Below, piece by piece: positions 9,146 to 17,269 of a DNA stretch of 64,000 nucleotides (position 1 is its first letter; each line of letters starts with the position of its first letter). Origin of the DNA: Parabacteroides sp. PF5-9. GTDB lineage: Bacteria > Bacteroidota > Bacteroidia > Bacteroidales > Tannerellaceae. Both the position numbers and the translations under genes were made by a program. The stretch spans positions 37,645-101,644 of the forward strand of contig NZ_JARXWG010000016.1 of the NCBI RefSeq assembly GCF_029893105.1, in the 5' to 3' direction. The notes beneath the pieces are model-generated. The model ran no database searches. It was not told the origin of the DNA and worked only from the letters and a program-made list of their open reading frames with translations.

Positions 9146-10600
9146 TTAAATATTAATTATTGATGGATCACGAAGGATCTTACCCAAAACGTTCTTGATA
9201 TTTACTAACTCTTTTCTGTTCAATACAACAAAAAGTAAAAAAAGAAAATAGTATGTCCATTGAGCCGCATCAAAAATAATCATCATAAGGCACAAAACAA
9301 AGGGTATAAATAACCGATAGGGGAAATTTTCTTTCACAAAAGTACCTACAGATTGAGGTCTATGGATCACATGATACGAGTAACGTGATAGTAACACATT
9401 ATATATAACATACGCAAGCATCGTTGCTAGTATCACATATTCATATCCGGCTTTTACGAGCAACACAATAACCAATGCAAAGACCACATTCAGTATTAAT
9501 GTAAGCAATGCCATAAAACTCAACATTTTCTCTTTTCCATAGGCTGTCAGCAAACTGGAAAAAACAAAACAGTTGCTGTAAAACACTGTAGTCATTGCTA
9601 TTAATGCAAAAGGTTTGAAGATCGTATTATACTGAGGGAATAAGGAGATGATAAAAGGAAAAATCAGAAGAAACAAATACATCACAAAATGAATCGACAC
9701 AATATAGTTTACCCGTATTAGATCTAGAATTCGAATTATTTCGTTCGAATCCTTAGCATGACCAAAACGGTTTATTGTTTTGGGGTAAATCAGAAAATTA
9801 AATGAGTCGAACAGTAACATGATCGTATTCGCTAACGTGAAAGAGAACGTAAAAAATCCAAATTCCTCTACTGTGTAAAACCCGCTGACAACAGACCGTG
9901 TAGAAAGCATTATCATATAAAACGAAGCATTGTAAATAAAAAGAAAAAATCCCTTACGCAGCAACACCGTTATATAAGAATAGTCAGGAGTCGATAAATG
10001 TTTTCGTGAATTGATCACAAACAGAAGGAAAGAAAACAACTGTCCGCCAAGCATGACCCATAACAACAAATATAACAAGGACTCTCCCTTTCCTAAAAAA
10101 AGAATGACCAATGTGATAACGGGAGTGATCGATTGAAAAAAAATTATCTCACCAAGTTTGTTATATACTCTGAAATAATTGACAAATAAGGAGTTGAAAT
10201 GTGTCAGAATCGCAATTGCCAGCACAAACAAGAGATACTTATCAAATGCATATTTACTGCCTATGTCTATACCAAACAGATGTAAACACAATGCAGCGAG
10301 TAAAATAAAACCGCACAAAAAAGTATACAAAAATAGAGAAGTCGACAACAAGGATCCAGCTTTAACGGTGTCGTTTTTATTAATTGCCAATAGAACATTC
10401 AGCGAATAATTGACTCCGAAGTTAAACTGTGCAATATATTGTAAGACCAGATTGACAAAGCCCCAAACCCCTAAATAGAAAGGGCCTAAAGCAACGGCAA
10501 TGATTATGGAATTTACAAACTGTATACCATAAGTTACATAACGTGAACCTATGTATAAAATGATTTTATTTCTTAGTATAGATTTAATGACAGAAGACAT
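9146..10600 (-). CDS. Wzx-type oligosaccharide flippase
   Basis: The 484-residue protein is almost entirely hydrophobic with about twelve to fourteen membrane segments and the N-terminal YVTYGIQFVNSIIIAVALGP pattern of the polysaccharide biosynthesis (MOP superfamily) transporters. It should flip lipid-linked glycan units across the inner membrane for the Wzy-like enzyme encoded at 2124-3368. Specificity is not evident. It lies 23 bp from the Wzz-like gene upstream and 1 bp from the transferase downstream, all one transcript. Confidence 0.88.
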   Translation of the reverse strand: MSSVIKSILRNKIILYIGSRYVTYGIQFVNSIIIAVALGPFYLGVWGFVNLVLQYIAQFNFGVNYSLNVLLAINKNDTVKAGSLLSTSLFLYTFLCGFILLAALCLHLFGIDIGSKYAFDKYLLFVLAIAILTHFNSLFVNYFRVYNKLGEIIFFQSITPVITLVILFLGKGESLLYLLLWVMLGGQLFSFLLFVINSRKHLSTPDYSYITVLLRKGFFLFIYNASFYMIMLSTRSVVSGFYTVEEFGFFTFSFTLANTIMLLFDSFNFLIYPKTINRFGHAKDSNEIIRILDLIRVNYIVSIHFVMYLFLLIFPFIISLFPQYNTIFKPFALIAMTTVFYSNCFVFSSLLTAYGKEKMLSFMALLTLILNVVFALVIVLLVKAGYEYVILATMLAYVIYNVLLSRYSYHVIHRPQSVGTFVKENFPYRLFIPFVLCLMMIIFDAAQWTYYFLFLLFVVLNRKELVNIKNVLGKILRDPSIINI

Positions 10601-10623
10601 TTCTTATAGCATCCCACAAATGA

Positions 10624-12231
10624 TTATTTCGTCTGCTTATACTCTTCCTTTAGCTGCAAATATAAACGTTTGGATTCTATCCAAGCGATAGGGAAAACAA
10701 GTGTGAGAAGCATCATTACAATAGCTGCATATAATTTGCGCGGAGCAACTCTTTTTTGTTTTACGTATGGATCATCAATCACGATCGCACGATCTTTTAA
10801 GTCGCCCAATGTTAAAGCCGTATCTTCACGCCGTTGGAGCAAAATGAGAAATACCCCCTGATACACTTCCTGTTGACGTCGATAATCAATAAACTCACGT
10901 TCCATTGTCGGCACATTTCCCATTTTATCGAAAATCTCTTTTTCTTGTCTCCTCAGTTCATTGATTGAGTTACGCAGCCCATCACGTGCATTGGAGATAG
11001 AGAGGAATACATTTTCACGTAAAGGCCCTAAACTTTCATCTATTTGGGTTAAAATTTGTTGTTGTAATTGTGAAGATCGCAAGAGCTGCATACGTTCCAT
11101 TAACTTCTGATTGTAAAGTGAAATTGCTCCGCCATCACCAACCTGATCAATCAAAGTTGGCACCAGGTTGTATTTATTGGCGGGGTCTTTCACGAATTCG
11201 GCCATCATATTGATTACCTGAATTTGTGTTTCCAGTTCAATAATTGCTCGCTGCAAAGACTCTACCTGAGTGGTATACAACTGTATGTCATATTCCAGTT
11301 CGGTCATTTTGTTTTTTTTCTTGTATGTCTCTATCTCCATTTCAGTCTGATGCAACTCTCTCATTACATCATTAAGGCGTCCTTCAACAAAACCGAGTGT
11401 TTGCTGTGCTCGCTCTTTTTTGACTGAAATCGTCTGTTTGTTATAAAGATCAATTAATGTGTTTAGGAAATTAACGCCTCTCTTCCGTTCATAGTCCTCA
11501 ATGGTTAACGTAATGATATTGGCCGTTTTACTCACATCATCCACTTGCAACTCTTCGGCTAATTCTTCGGCCACCCAAGTAAGAGGAAGCACTTTGATCT
11601 TCATTTTCGAGTAGGCCACCGGTTGATCGGGATGACGATAGTTTAAAATAAAATCTCCTTGATCTAAGGAGATGGTTGCCGGAAGTGAATTGAAATTAAA
11701 TGAATACTTTTTCCCATCATCTTCCGATTGAACGTTCACCTGTAGATTCCCACTCTTTGAAACAGCTACCTTGAAAATAATTTCATCAAAAATGTTTTTG
11801 TTGGTCGAATCATCAAATGTCAGGATAAATGGAGAATTATGATATAACTTATAGTTATACATATTGGGTTTCATATATTGTACCTGCATTTCCAACGAAT
11901 CGATCACCTTTCTTAATAGATGATTGGAAGCCAGAATAGTCATTTCATCTTCAATACTGACAGTTCCGACAGATCCACCACCCAAACCAAACGATTTCAT
12001 CAATCCGGCAGCTTCACCTAAACCCAGACTCATTCCTCCTTCTTCATCAGCCTGGATTTGTACCTGAGCCGTTATTTCGTAAGTACTCGGTATAAATACT
12101 AAATATAAAATAGCAGGGATAAAGGAAAACAGGAAAACACCGACAAACAATTTCCACTGACGGATGTAGCTGACAATGTATTTTTTTAAACCGATATTTT
12201 CATTTTCAGATGACACTGTATTCTCGTTCAT
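10624..12231 (-). CDS. Wzz/GumC-type chain-length determinant, no kinase domain
   Basis: A 535-residue inner-membrane protein with a transmembrane segment at about residues 30-50, a Wzz domain, a long periplasmic coiled-coil region (about 260-470, rich in E, K, Q and L) and a second transmembrane segment at about 505-525 preceded by a GNVR-like FIDYRRQQEVYQGVFLILLQRRED stretch. It co-determines polysaccharide chain length and bridges to the outer-membrane exporter. The protein ends shortly after the last membrane span, so there is no fused BY-kinase, and no separate kinase gene is seen nearby. It lies 33 bp downstream of the Wza-like gene. Confidence 0.88.
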   Translation of the reverse strand: MNENTVSSENENIGLKKYIVSYIRQWKLFVGVFLFSFIPAILYLVFIPSTYEITAQVQIQADEEGGMSLGLGEAAGLMKSFGLGGGSVGTVSIEDEMTILASNHLLRKVIDSLEMQVQYMKPNMYNYKLYHNSPFILTFDDSTNKNIFDEIIFKVAVSKSGNLQVNVQSEDDGKKYSFNFNSLPATISLDQGDFILNYRHPDQPVAYSKMKIKVLPLTWVAEELAEELQVDDVSKTANIITLTIEDYERKRGVNFLNTLIDLYNKQTISVKKERAQQTLGFVEGRLNDVMRELHQTEMEIETYKKKNKMTELEYDIQLYTTQVESLQRAIIELETQIQVINMMAEFVKDPANKYNLVPTLIDQVGDGGAISLYNQKLMERMQLLRSSQLQQQILTQIDESLGPLRENVFLSISNARDGLRNSINELRRQEKEIFDKMGNVPTMEREFIDYRRQQEVYQGVFLILLQRREDTALTLGDLKDRAIVIDDPYVKQKRVAPRKLYAAIVMMLLTLVFPIAWIESKRLYLQLKEEYKQTK

Positions 12232-12264
12232 TGTAAAATTGATGTATTATCAAATTAATATTCA

Positions 12265-13092
12265 TTAACTACCACTATCTTTCTTAAACTTATCAACCAA
12301 TAAAATGACCATAGTAGTTATTGTAGATACTGCACCCAGAACACTAGACATAATAGTTATCTTAAATTGGTCGGCCTGGCTATAAGTCGAATTCTTCTTT
12401 CTGGCATTGTTTGGCTCAACGTAGACAACGTCGTTCTGAGTGAGATAATAAAATGGAGAAGCGAAGATATCAGGTTGGGTTAAATCTAACCGTCCGTATT
12501 CTTTTTCTCCATCAACATCACGTATGACTAATACATTTTTACGGTTTCCGTTGATCGTCATATCCTGAGCCTGTCCTAAAGCGTCTAAGATAGAAACACG
12601 GTCGTTTTTGATGTCTATCGTTCCGGGTTTAGTCACTTCGCCTAATACAGTTACTTTAAAATTGACAATCTGTATATTCACCAATGCATCAGAGACATAT
12701 TCGGAAATATGCGTTTGCAGATATTCTGTCAGTTCCTGTTTGGTCAATCCTCCCGCACGCACTTTTCCTAAGACCGGGAAGTTAATGAAACCGTCCTTGT
12801 CGACCAGATATGTATGTAATTGTTGAGATTGCTGAATCTCTGACTCTCCAGGCATAGTTGTTACATAAACAGGCGGATTAAAGGGAGCAACACTATTTGC
12901 ATCCCATGAAGTCACGGTAATGGTTAATAGGTCATCCGGTACCACCCTTGAATAATAAGATTTGTTCATTAGAGCTAATTGCTCCGGACTGAGTTCGTCA
13001 AGCCCTTGGAAATAGGTGATGTCTTGTGGCACTTTACACCCACCTAAGAAAAGGGTTAACAGGAAAACCGCTGATAATAATTTAATTTTCAT
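12265..13092 (-). CDS. Wza-type polysaccharide export lipoprotein (SLBB)
   Basis: Outer-membrane exporter component. From the chosen start the 275-residue protein has a lipoprotein signal with lipobox LGGC at about residue 19, the KVPQDITYFQGL start typical of Bacteroidales exporters, a polysaccharide export domain (DDLLTITV onward), an SLBB-type domain (VTVLGEVTKPGTI) and a C-terminal hydrophobic segment. The frame remains open to 13197, but the ATG at 13092 is preferred because it begins the signal peptide and because a -7 promoter element lies at 13122-13129, inside the longer frame. It is the first gene of the minus-strand glycan operon. Confidence 0.9.
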   Translation of the reverse strand: MKIKLLSAVFLLTLFLGGCKVPQDITYFQGLDELSPEQLALMNKSYYSRVVPDDLLTITVTSWDANSVAPFNPPVYVTTMPGESEIQQSQQLHTYLVDKDGFINFPVLGKVRAGGLTKQELTEYLQTHISEYVSDALVNIQIVNFKVTVLGEVTKPGTIDIKNDRVSILDALGQAQDMTINGNRKNVLVIRDVDGEKEYGRLDLTQPDIFASPFYYLTQNDVVYVEPNNARKKNSTYSQADQFKITIMSSVLGAVSTITTMVILLVDKFKKDSGS

Positions 13093-13121
13093 AAAAAATT
13101 TATTTTCTTCAAAATAACGCG

Positions 13122-13129
13122 CAAATATA
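13122..13129 (-). promoter_or_regulatory. -7 element for the glycan operon
   Basis: On the minus strand this reads TATATTTG, matching TAnnTTTG, about 30 bp before the Wza-like start at 13092. It supports the shorter start. A convincing -33 element is not seen. Confidence 0.45.
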
Positions 13130-13295
13130 CGACTTTTAAGTTTATGACTGATGAGATTTAAGGAACGAAATACAAAGCTACATCTATAACGATGCATTTA
13201 TGGATATATTGCTGCATAAGAAGAAAAATAAAAAGTATTTGCGTGTCGTTTATTTCATCAATAAATACGTAAGTTTGCACCATAAGTATTCGATA

Positions 13296-14129
13296 ATGGA
13301 AATAGGAAAATATAACAAACTTGCAGTCGTCAAAACAGTTGATTTTGGTGTCTATCTGGATAGTGGTGACGGACGTGAAATTTTATTGCCAACACGCTAT
13401 GTGCCGGAAAACCTTCAACCGGGAGATGAAATAGAGGTATTCATTTACCATGATAATGAAGGTCGGTTGATCGCCACTACCGCCAAACCTCATGCGATTG
13501 TCGGTGAGTTTAAGTTTATGCAAGTGAAATCGGTCAACGATACCGGTGCCTTTTTGGATTGGGGGATTATGAAAGATCTGCTTGTTCCATACAAAGAGCA
13601 AAAAACAGAGATGCAGGAAGGATATTGGTATCCGGTGTATGTTCGTGTCGACAATATAACCGGACGTATCATGGCCTCTGCTCGGATTGAAAAATTCTTG
13701 AGCAATGTCATTCCGGACTACACCTTTAATCAGGAGGTAAATATTATGGTGGTCAGTGAAGCTGAAATCGGTTATAAGGTGATTGTCGATAATCTTCATT
13801 GGGGCATGGTGTATCGGAATGAAGTTTTTCAGCGACTGGAAAGAGGGGAGGAGTTGAAAGGGTATGTGAAAGAAGTGCGGGAAGACGAGAAAATCGATAT
13901 CAGTCTGACTCCACTGGGTTATATTAAAGTAGAAGGAGTGAGTGGTCTTATTCTTGATGCCTTAAAAATCCAGGGCGGATACCTGGCTGTTCATGACAAA
14001 AGTGAGCCTGAACTGATCTATTCCTTATTCCGTTGCAGTAAAAAAGCTTTTAAACAAGCGATCGGCTTACTCTATAAACAAAAAATGATTACGATAGAGC
14101 AAGATGGTATCCGTTTATTGAAGAAGTGA
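13296..14129 (+). CDS. CvfB-like S1 RNA-binding protein
   Basis: A 277-residue protein with repeated S1-like OB folds (about residues 5-60, 70-130 and 150-205; for example KTVDFGVYLD and KSVNDTGAFLDWG) and a C-terminal winged-helix region (about 215-275, LILDALKIQGGYLAVHDKS). This is the architecture of CvfB/YitL proteins, RNA-binding regulators with pleiotropic effects. The frame is open back to 13200, but the ATG at 13296 begins the conserved domain and a -7 element TAAGTTTG at 13270-13277 lies inside the longer version. It is transcribed divergently from the glycan operon; a direct link to it is not shown. Confidence 0.82.
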   Translation: MEIGKYNKLAVVKTVDFGVYLDSGDGREILLPTRYVPENLQPGDEIEVFIYHDNEGRLIATTAKPHAIVGEFKFMQVKSVNDTGAFLDWGIMKDLLVPYKEQKTEMQEGYWYPVYVRVDNITGRIMASARIEKFLSNVIPDYTFNQEVNIMVVSEAEIGYKVIVDNLHWGMVYRNEVFQRLERGEELKGYVKEVREDEKIDISLTPLGYIKVEGVSGLILDALKIQGGYLAVHDKSEPELIYSLFRCSKKAFKQAIGLLYKQKMITIEQDGIRLLKK

Positions 14130-14156
14130 ATCCTTCGATTCAAGATTACATGACAA

Positions 14157-14633
14157 TTAGTCTTTGTTGTCCAATCGATAAACCGTGTACACCAACTTTG
14201 CGGCGAATAAAAGAATGCAGACGCTATAAATATCCTTTAAGTTGAATTTCGCAAAAGTATACAGGTGAAGATATTGTAGATTCCCTTTCCACAGTGTTAA
14301 ATCCATGTAATTGCAAATCAAAACGGTCATCAGTAACAGGAAGCCGTAATGTATAATACGATATTCTCCAAATATTATATGGGCGAATCGGTAGAATATA
14401 AATAATAGGATAAAGATTGTCGGAAAGAAAATATGCATATTTTCAACAAAGATACTAGAAGGGTAGTGTACACGATCGTAGGCATATGTTGTGTCAAAAA
14501 CCGGTGAAAACCGGAGCAGTGGTGGTAGTATATCAAATTCGACAGACATATACCGATCTAATATAAGTCCTTTTGTCAACTGGTCGCATGAAACCATGAA
14601 AAACAATAAAAGAAAAACTGTTCGTAGTTTCAT
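14157..14633 (-). CDS. Divergent signal peptidase II (LspA) family protein
   Basis: The 158-residue protein matches LspA in length and has four hydrophobic segments. It keeps D17-Q-x-T-K21 in the first segment, N108-Y-M-D111 at the place of the N-x-x-D-R motif, and F130-N-L-K-D134 at the place of F-N-x-A-D. Both aspartates expected for catalysis (D111 and D134) are therefore present, but the arginine after the first is leucine and the alanine before the second is lysine. LspA removes lipoprotein signal peptides in the inner membrane. Divergence suggests a specialised paralogue or an altered activity. The N-terminal MVSC could be mistaken for a lipobox. It is convergent with the CvfB-like gene. 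Confidence 0.65.
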   Translation of the reverse strand: MKLRTVFLLLFFMVSCDQLTKGLILDRYMSVEFDILPPLLRFSPVFDTTYAYDRVHYPSSIFVENMHIFFPTIFILLFIFYRFAHIIFGEYRIIHYGFLLLMTVLICNYMDLTLWKGNLQYLHLYTFAKFNLKDIYSVCILLFAAKLVYTVYRLDNKD

Positions 14634-14679
14634 GATGTTGTTTTACCTTTTCTGATTAATTATTGAAAAAAGTAACGAT

Positions 14680-15375
14680 TCATCTCATTGTATTTTTCCG
14701 TATACTCAATTTAACCAGTGCCATTGCCTGGATATCTGTTAATGATACATCCATCGGTTCATGGTGTGTGTTGTAGCTTACCAGCTTGATCGAACCCTCT
14801 TTTTCTGATTTGTTGACATATTTCACTGTCAGATATTCATCGCCTTCAATCTCCATAGCCAATAAATACATTTCGCCGTAGAAAATATTCTGAAAGTCTT
14901 GTATCTCTTTGTAGATCACTATATCACCCGATTTTAGTAACGGATACATACTGTCTCCCGTGACATAAATGGCGCCGTCGCATTTTGGCATGTCCGGAAT
15001 TCGTATTTTTCCCAGAATATGCTGGGTTTTAGCACAGAATAATGCTTTCAGATTTGCAGCAGCGCTTACATCATACAAGGCGACCTCTTGTTCCTCCAAC
15101 CGCTGTTCTGACGTTTGGGGTTGATTAATCAGCTGAATATTTCCTGACTTATACATCTCTCCTTCGCCTGTGATCAACCAGTCGGCATTGATCCCTAATG
15201 ACGAACTGTCGACAATACTGCGGATGGTATCGTAGCCGGGACTACTTTGTCGTTCACCGACAATGTCGCGTAAAGTAGGTTGTCTAACCGACACAGCGCG
15301 AGACATCGCAGAAAGATTTCCGTTAAAATGCTTTTCGGAAATCAGTTTAATTCTTTCATTGATAGTTGTTTCCAT
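14680..15375 (-). CDS. HTH regulator with S24 (LexA/CI-like) peptidase domain
   Basis: A 231-residue protein: an N-terminal helix-turn-helix (about 1-65, with AMSRAVSVRQPTLRDIVGER), a linker, and a C-terminal S24 domain (about 100-230). The latter shows the serine in TGDS142-M-Y-P and the lysine in LTVK185-Y-V, the Ser/Lys dyad for self-cleavage. A likely cleavage zone is the YDVSAAANL segment near 101-109. Such regulators repress target genes and can be released by RecA-type DNA damage signalling. No phage genes surround it, so it is a stand-alone regulator of unknown targets. Its start is preceded by a 650-bp non-coding region. Confidence 0.85.
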   Translation of the reverse strand: METTINERIKLISEKHFNGNLSAMSRAVSVRQPTLRDIVGERQSSPGYDTIRSIVDSSSLGINADWLITGEGEMYKSGNIQLINQPQTSEQRLEEQEVALYDVSAAANLKALFCAKTQHILGKIRIPDMPKCDGAIYVTGDSMYPLLKSGDIVIYKEIQDFQNIFYGEMYLLAMEIEGDEYLTVKYVNKSEKEGSIKLVSYNTHHEPMDVSLTDIQAMALVKLSIRKNTMR

Positions 15376-15825
15376 ATCTATTTTTTTTGTATTGACTTTG
15401 TGTGAAACAGCTTGACGAAAAAGCGATGAGTGATGTCTATTTTCGCCGACGTATCGTAGTGAATGTGTGTTATAACATAAAAATAGTCGAAATTGAGTTC
15501 TTGTTTATTGTTTAATCATAAAACCTGTTTATGACAACAAATGTAGTGATATAATTTTAATAAACAACTATTTATCTATAAATATCATTTGATATGGAGT
15601 GAAAGGAAGATAAAAAAAAGAAAAGAGATAAAATGCTCCGTCTACCAAAAAAGCCGACCGGTCGTCGTAAAAACAGATGGAAAAAGAGGAATAAACAATG
15701 CTCTGACACAAGCAAATTAGGCGTAATGCCTCCGACTCAACTCTTTCAACAGTAAGTTTAACGAGCGAATTTGTTTTTTACAAAAACAACGTTCACTCTG
15801 TCGAAAAAAAACCAACACAGATTCG

Positions 15826-15913
15826 TTTGACAATTGTGGAATGATCGTTTTATAACTATGGAATGATCATTTGACAATTGTCGAACGATTATTTCACAAT
15901 TGTCGAATGAATT
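15826..15913. repeat. 22-bp tandem array, four units
   Basis: Units start at exactly 15826, 15848, 15870 and 15892. Units 1, 3 and 4 share an ACAATTGTSGAAYGA core around the palindromic CAATTG; in units 1 and 3 it is GACAATTGT, and in unit 3 the full palindrome GACAATTGTC is intact. Unit 2 is more diverged (ATAACTATGGAATGA). No unique spacers separate the units, so it is not a CRISPR array. Confidence 0.85.
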
Positions 15914-15952
15914 TTTGTTTCACATGTAAAACAATTTGGAACCACGTAATAA

Positions 15953-15987
15953 AAAAGAGCTTTCCTCATCACGAGGAAAGCTCTTTT
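15953..15987. terminator. Perfect bidirectional hairpin terminator
   Basis: The arms 15953-15967 and 15973-15987 pair perfectly over 15 bp with a 5-nt loop. A-runs on the left and T-runs on the right allow termination on both strands. It follows the stop of the minus-strand DUF5009 gene at 16023. Confidence 0.85.
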
Positions 15988-16022
15988 CTACACCTTCATG
16001 AAACTTCTACCTATTCTTAAAT

Positions 16023-17252
16023 CTATATTTTAAGTTTGATATGCACCTTTCCTAATAACCAGGTTGCACCTATAATGACCAGTGCAAAACAGAGGCAATT
16101 GACAATCCCCATAAAGCCATGCGTAAACCAATCAGGCAGGATAATACCGGTAAGGTCTGCCAGTCCATAGGCGACATAAGGCATGAGGTAAGTCGTTAAT
16201 GTGGCTGTTCCGGCCGGTTTGATGATATTAAACCATCCGGCTTTACCTTTCTCTACCAGCCAATACAAAACGGCATAGGTCAATACGGTTATGCCTGTTA
16301 CATAAAATATCCAAGTCGGTGTTGCGCTCAGTTTGGACAAGATCCAGAACTGACGCGCAACAATACCGGCAAGAAACAGAAGAGTAACGGTAATCACAGT
16401 GAAAATTACTTTTTTGCGATTCTCAACATGCACATACTTTGTACTGATCAGGGAGAGAATAATACCACCCATAGTGAAAGCGGGTAACGCACCGTTTCCA
16501 ATATGGAGGATATTCAACATTTCATTATAAAAATTCGGACGTGGAAGCGACAGGATGGCTTCACTGCCCCATGTCTCGTTCATACGTGAACCCAGTATAC
16601 AGATAATCACAAAAACAATCCATATCGGTATCAGGTATTTCAAACGATCACGTGTAAATATATAGATAAAGGCGCATAATAAATAGGTCCAGCCAATAGA
16701 TCCTAAGATCCCCCATCTGGCAGCAAAAACACCTCCTTTAGGATCCCGGAATGTAATGGCCAGGAAGAAAAGAATCAGTACTCCTACAACTTTTAGAATC
16801 GTAAACAGCCGTTTCTTATTAAGATCATCTGTACGTGGATATTGATTCCAGATACAGATGAAGGCTATGACCATCAGGATCCAGTAAACGCCTATTTTAT
16901 AAAACACATCCGGTAATAATCGCGCTTCCGAATTGGAAATAAAAGCACCCATCACCAACAGTGCCAATGTACGGGATAAGATATGTCCGATCGTTGATTC
17001 TGCAGAATAACCTTTGCTGTATCTGCGCTCAAGGGCAAATGGGATAGACATCCCCACAACGAAGAGGAAACATGGGAAAACGACATCTGCCAGTCCCATA
17101 AAGTCTTCACCCCGTGTTGCATGTTCCAACCAATGTGGAACATCATGTATCTTCCAGAAATCATTGACAAAGATCATCACGAACATTGTCAGTGCTCGTA
17201 ATAGGTCAATGGCTACATTCCGTTGGGTAAAATCGGTAATTTTTGTATTCAT
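16023..17252 (-). CDS. DUF5009/HGSNAT-NagX-like membrane protein
   Basis: The 409-residue protein has about ten to eleven membrane segments. The start (RNVAIDLLRALTMFVMIFVND) and the segment DVVFPCFLFVVGMSIPFALERR are typical of the heparan-alpha-glucosaminide acetyltransferase-like/DUF5009 family, thought to move acetyl groups across the membrane to sugars, although most bacterial members are uncharacterised. It is last in the minus-strand SusC/SusD cluster, 17 bp after the GH9 gene, so it may process or protect a sugar released there. A strong terminator follows. Confidence 0.8.
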   Translation of the reverse strand: MNTKITDFTQRNVAIDLLRALTMFVMIFVNDFWKIHDVPHWLEHATRGEDFMGLADVVFPCFLFVVGMSIPFALERRYSKGYSAESTIGHILSRTLALLVMGAFISNSEARLLPDVFYKIGVYWILMVIAFICIWNQYPRTDDLNKKRLFTILKVVGVLILFFLAITFRDPKGGVFAARWGILGSIGWTYLLCAFIYIFTRDRLKYLIPIWIVFVIICILGSRMNETWGSEAILSLPRPNFYNEMLNILHIGNGALPAFTMGGIILSLISTKYVHVENRKKVIFTVITVTLLFLAGIVARQFWILSKLSATPTWIFYVTGITVLTYAVLYWLVEKGKAGWFNIIKPAGTATLTTYLMPYVAYGLADLTGIILPDWFTHGFMGIVNCLCFALVIIGATWLLGKVHIKLKI

Positions 17253-17269
17253 CGCACTTAGATTTTTAT

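Larger units (their letters stand above)
15376..16022 (+). other. Long non-coding region with repeats and a terminator
   Basis: About 650 bp between the S24 regulator start and the DUF5009 gene stop. It contains the regulator's AT-rich promoter zone (15376-15600), a possible 40-codon basic reading frame at 15633-15755 that I do not call as a gene, a four-unit 22-bp array (15826-15913) and a strong hairpin (15953-15987). Confidence 0.6.

Noticed and set aside
12265..13197. Longer Wza-like protein starting at 13197
   Set aside because: The added 35 residues precede a perfect lipoprotein signal and overlap a -7 promoter element; the start at 13092 is used.
15826..15913. CRISPR array
   Set aside because: Units are contiguous at 22 bp with no unique spacers, and no cas genes are present. 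The same reasoning applies to 31839-31925 and 55905-56036.
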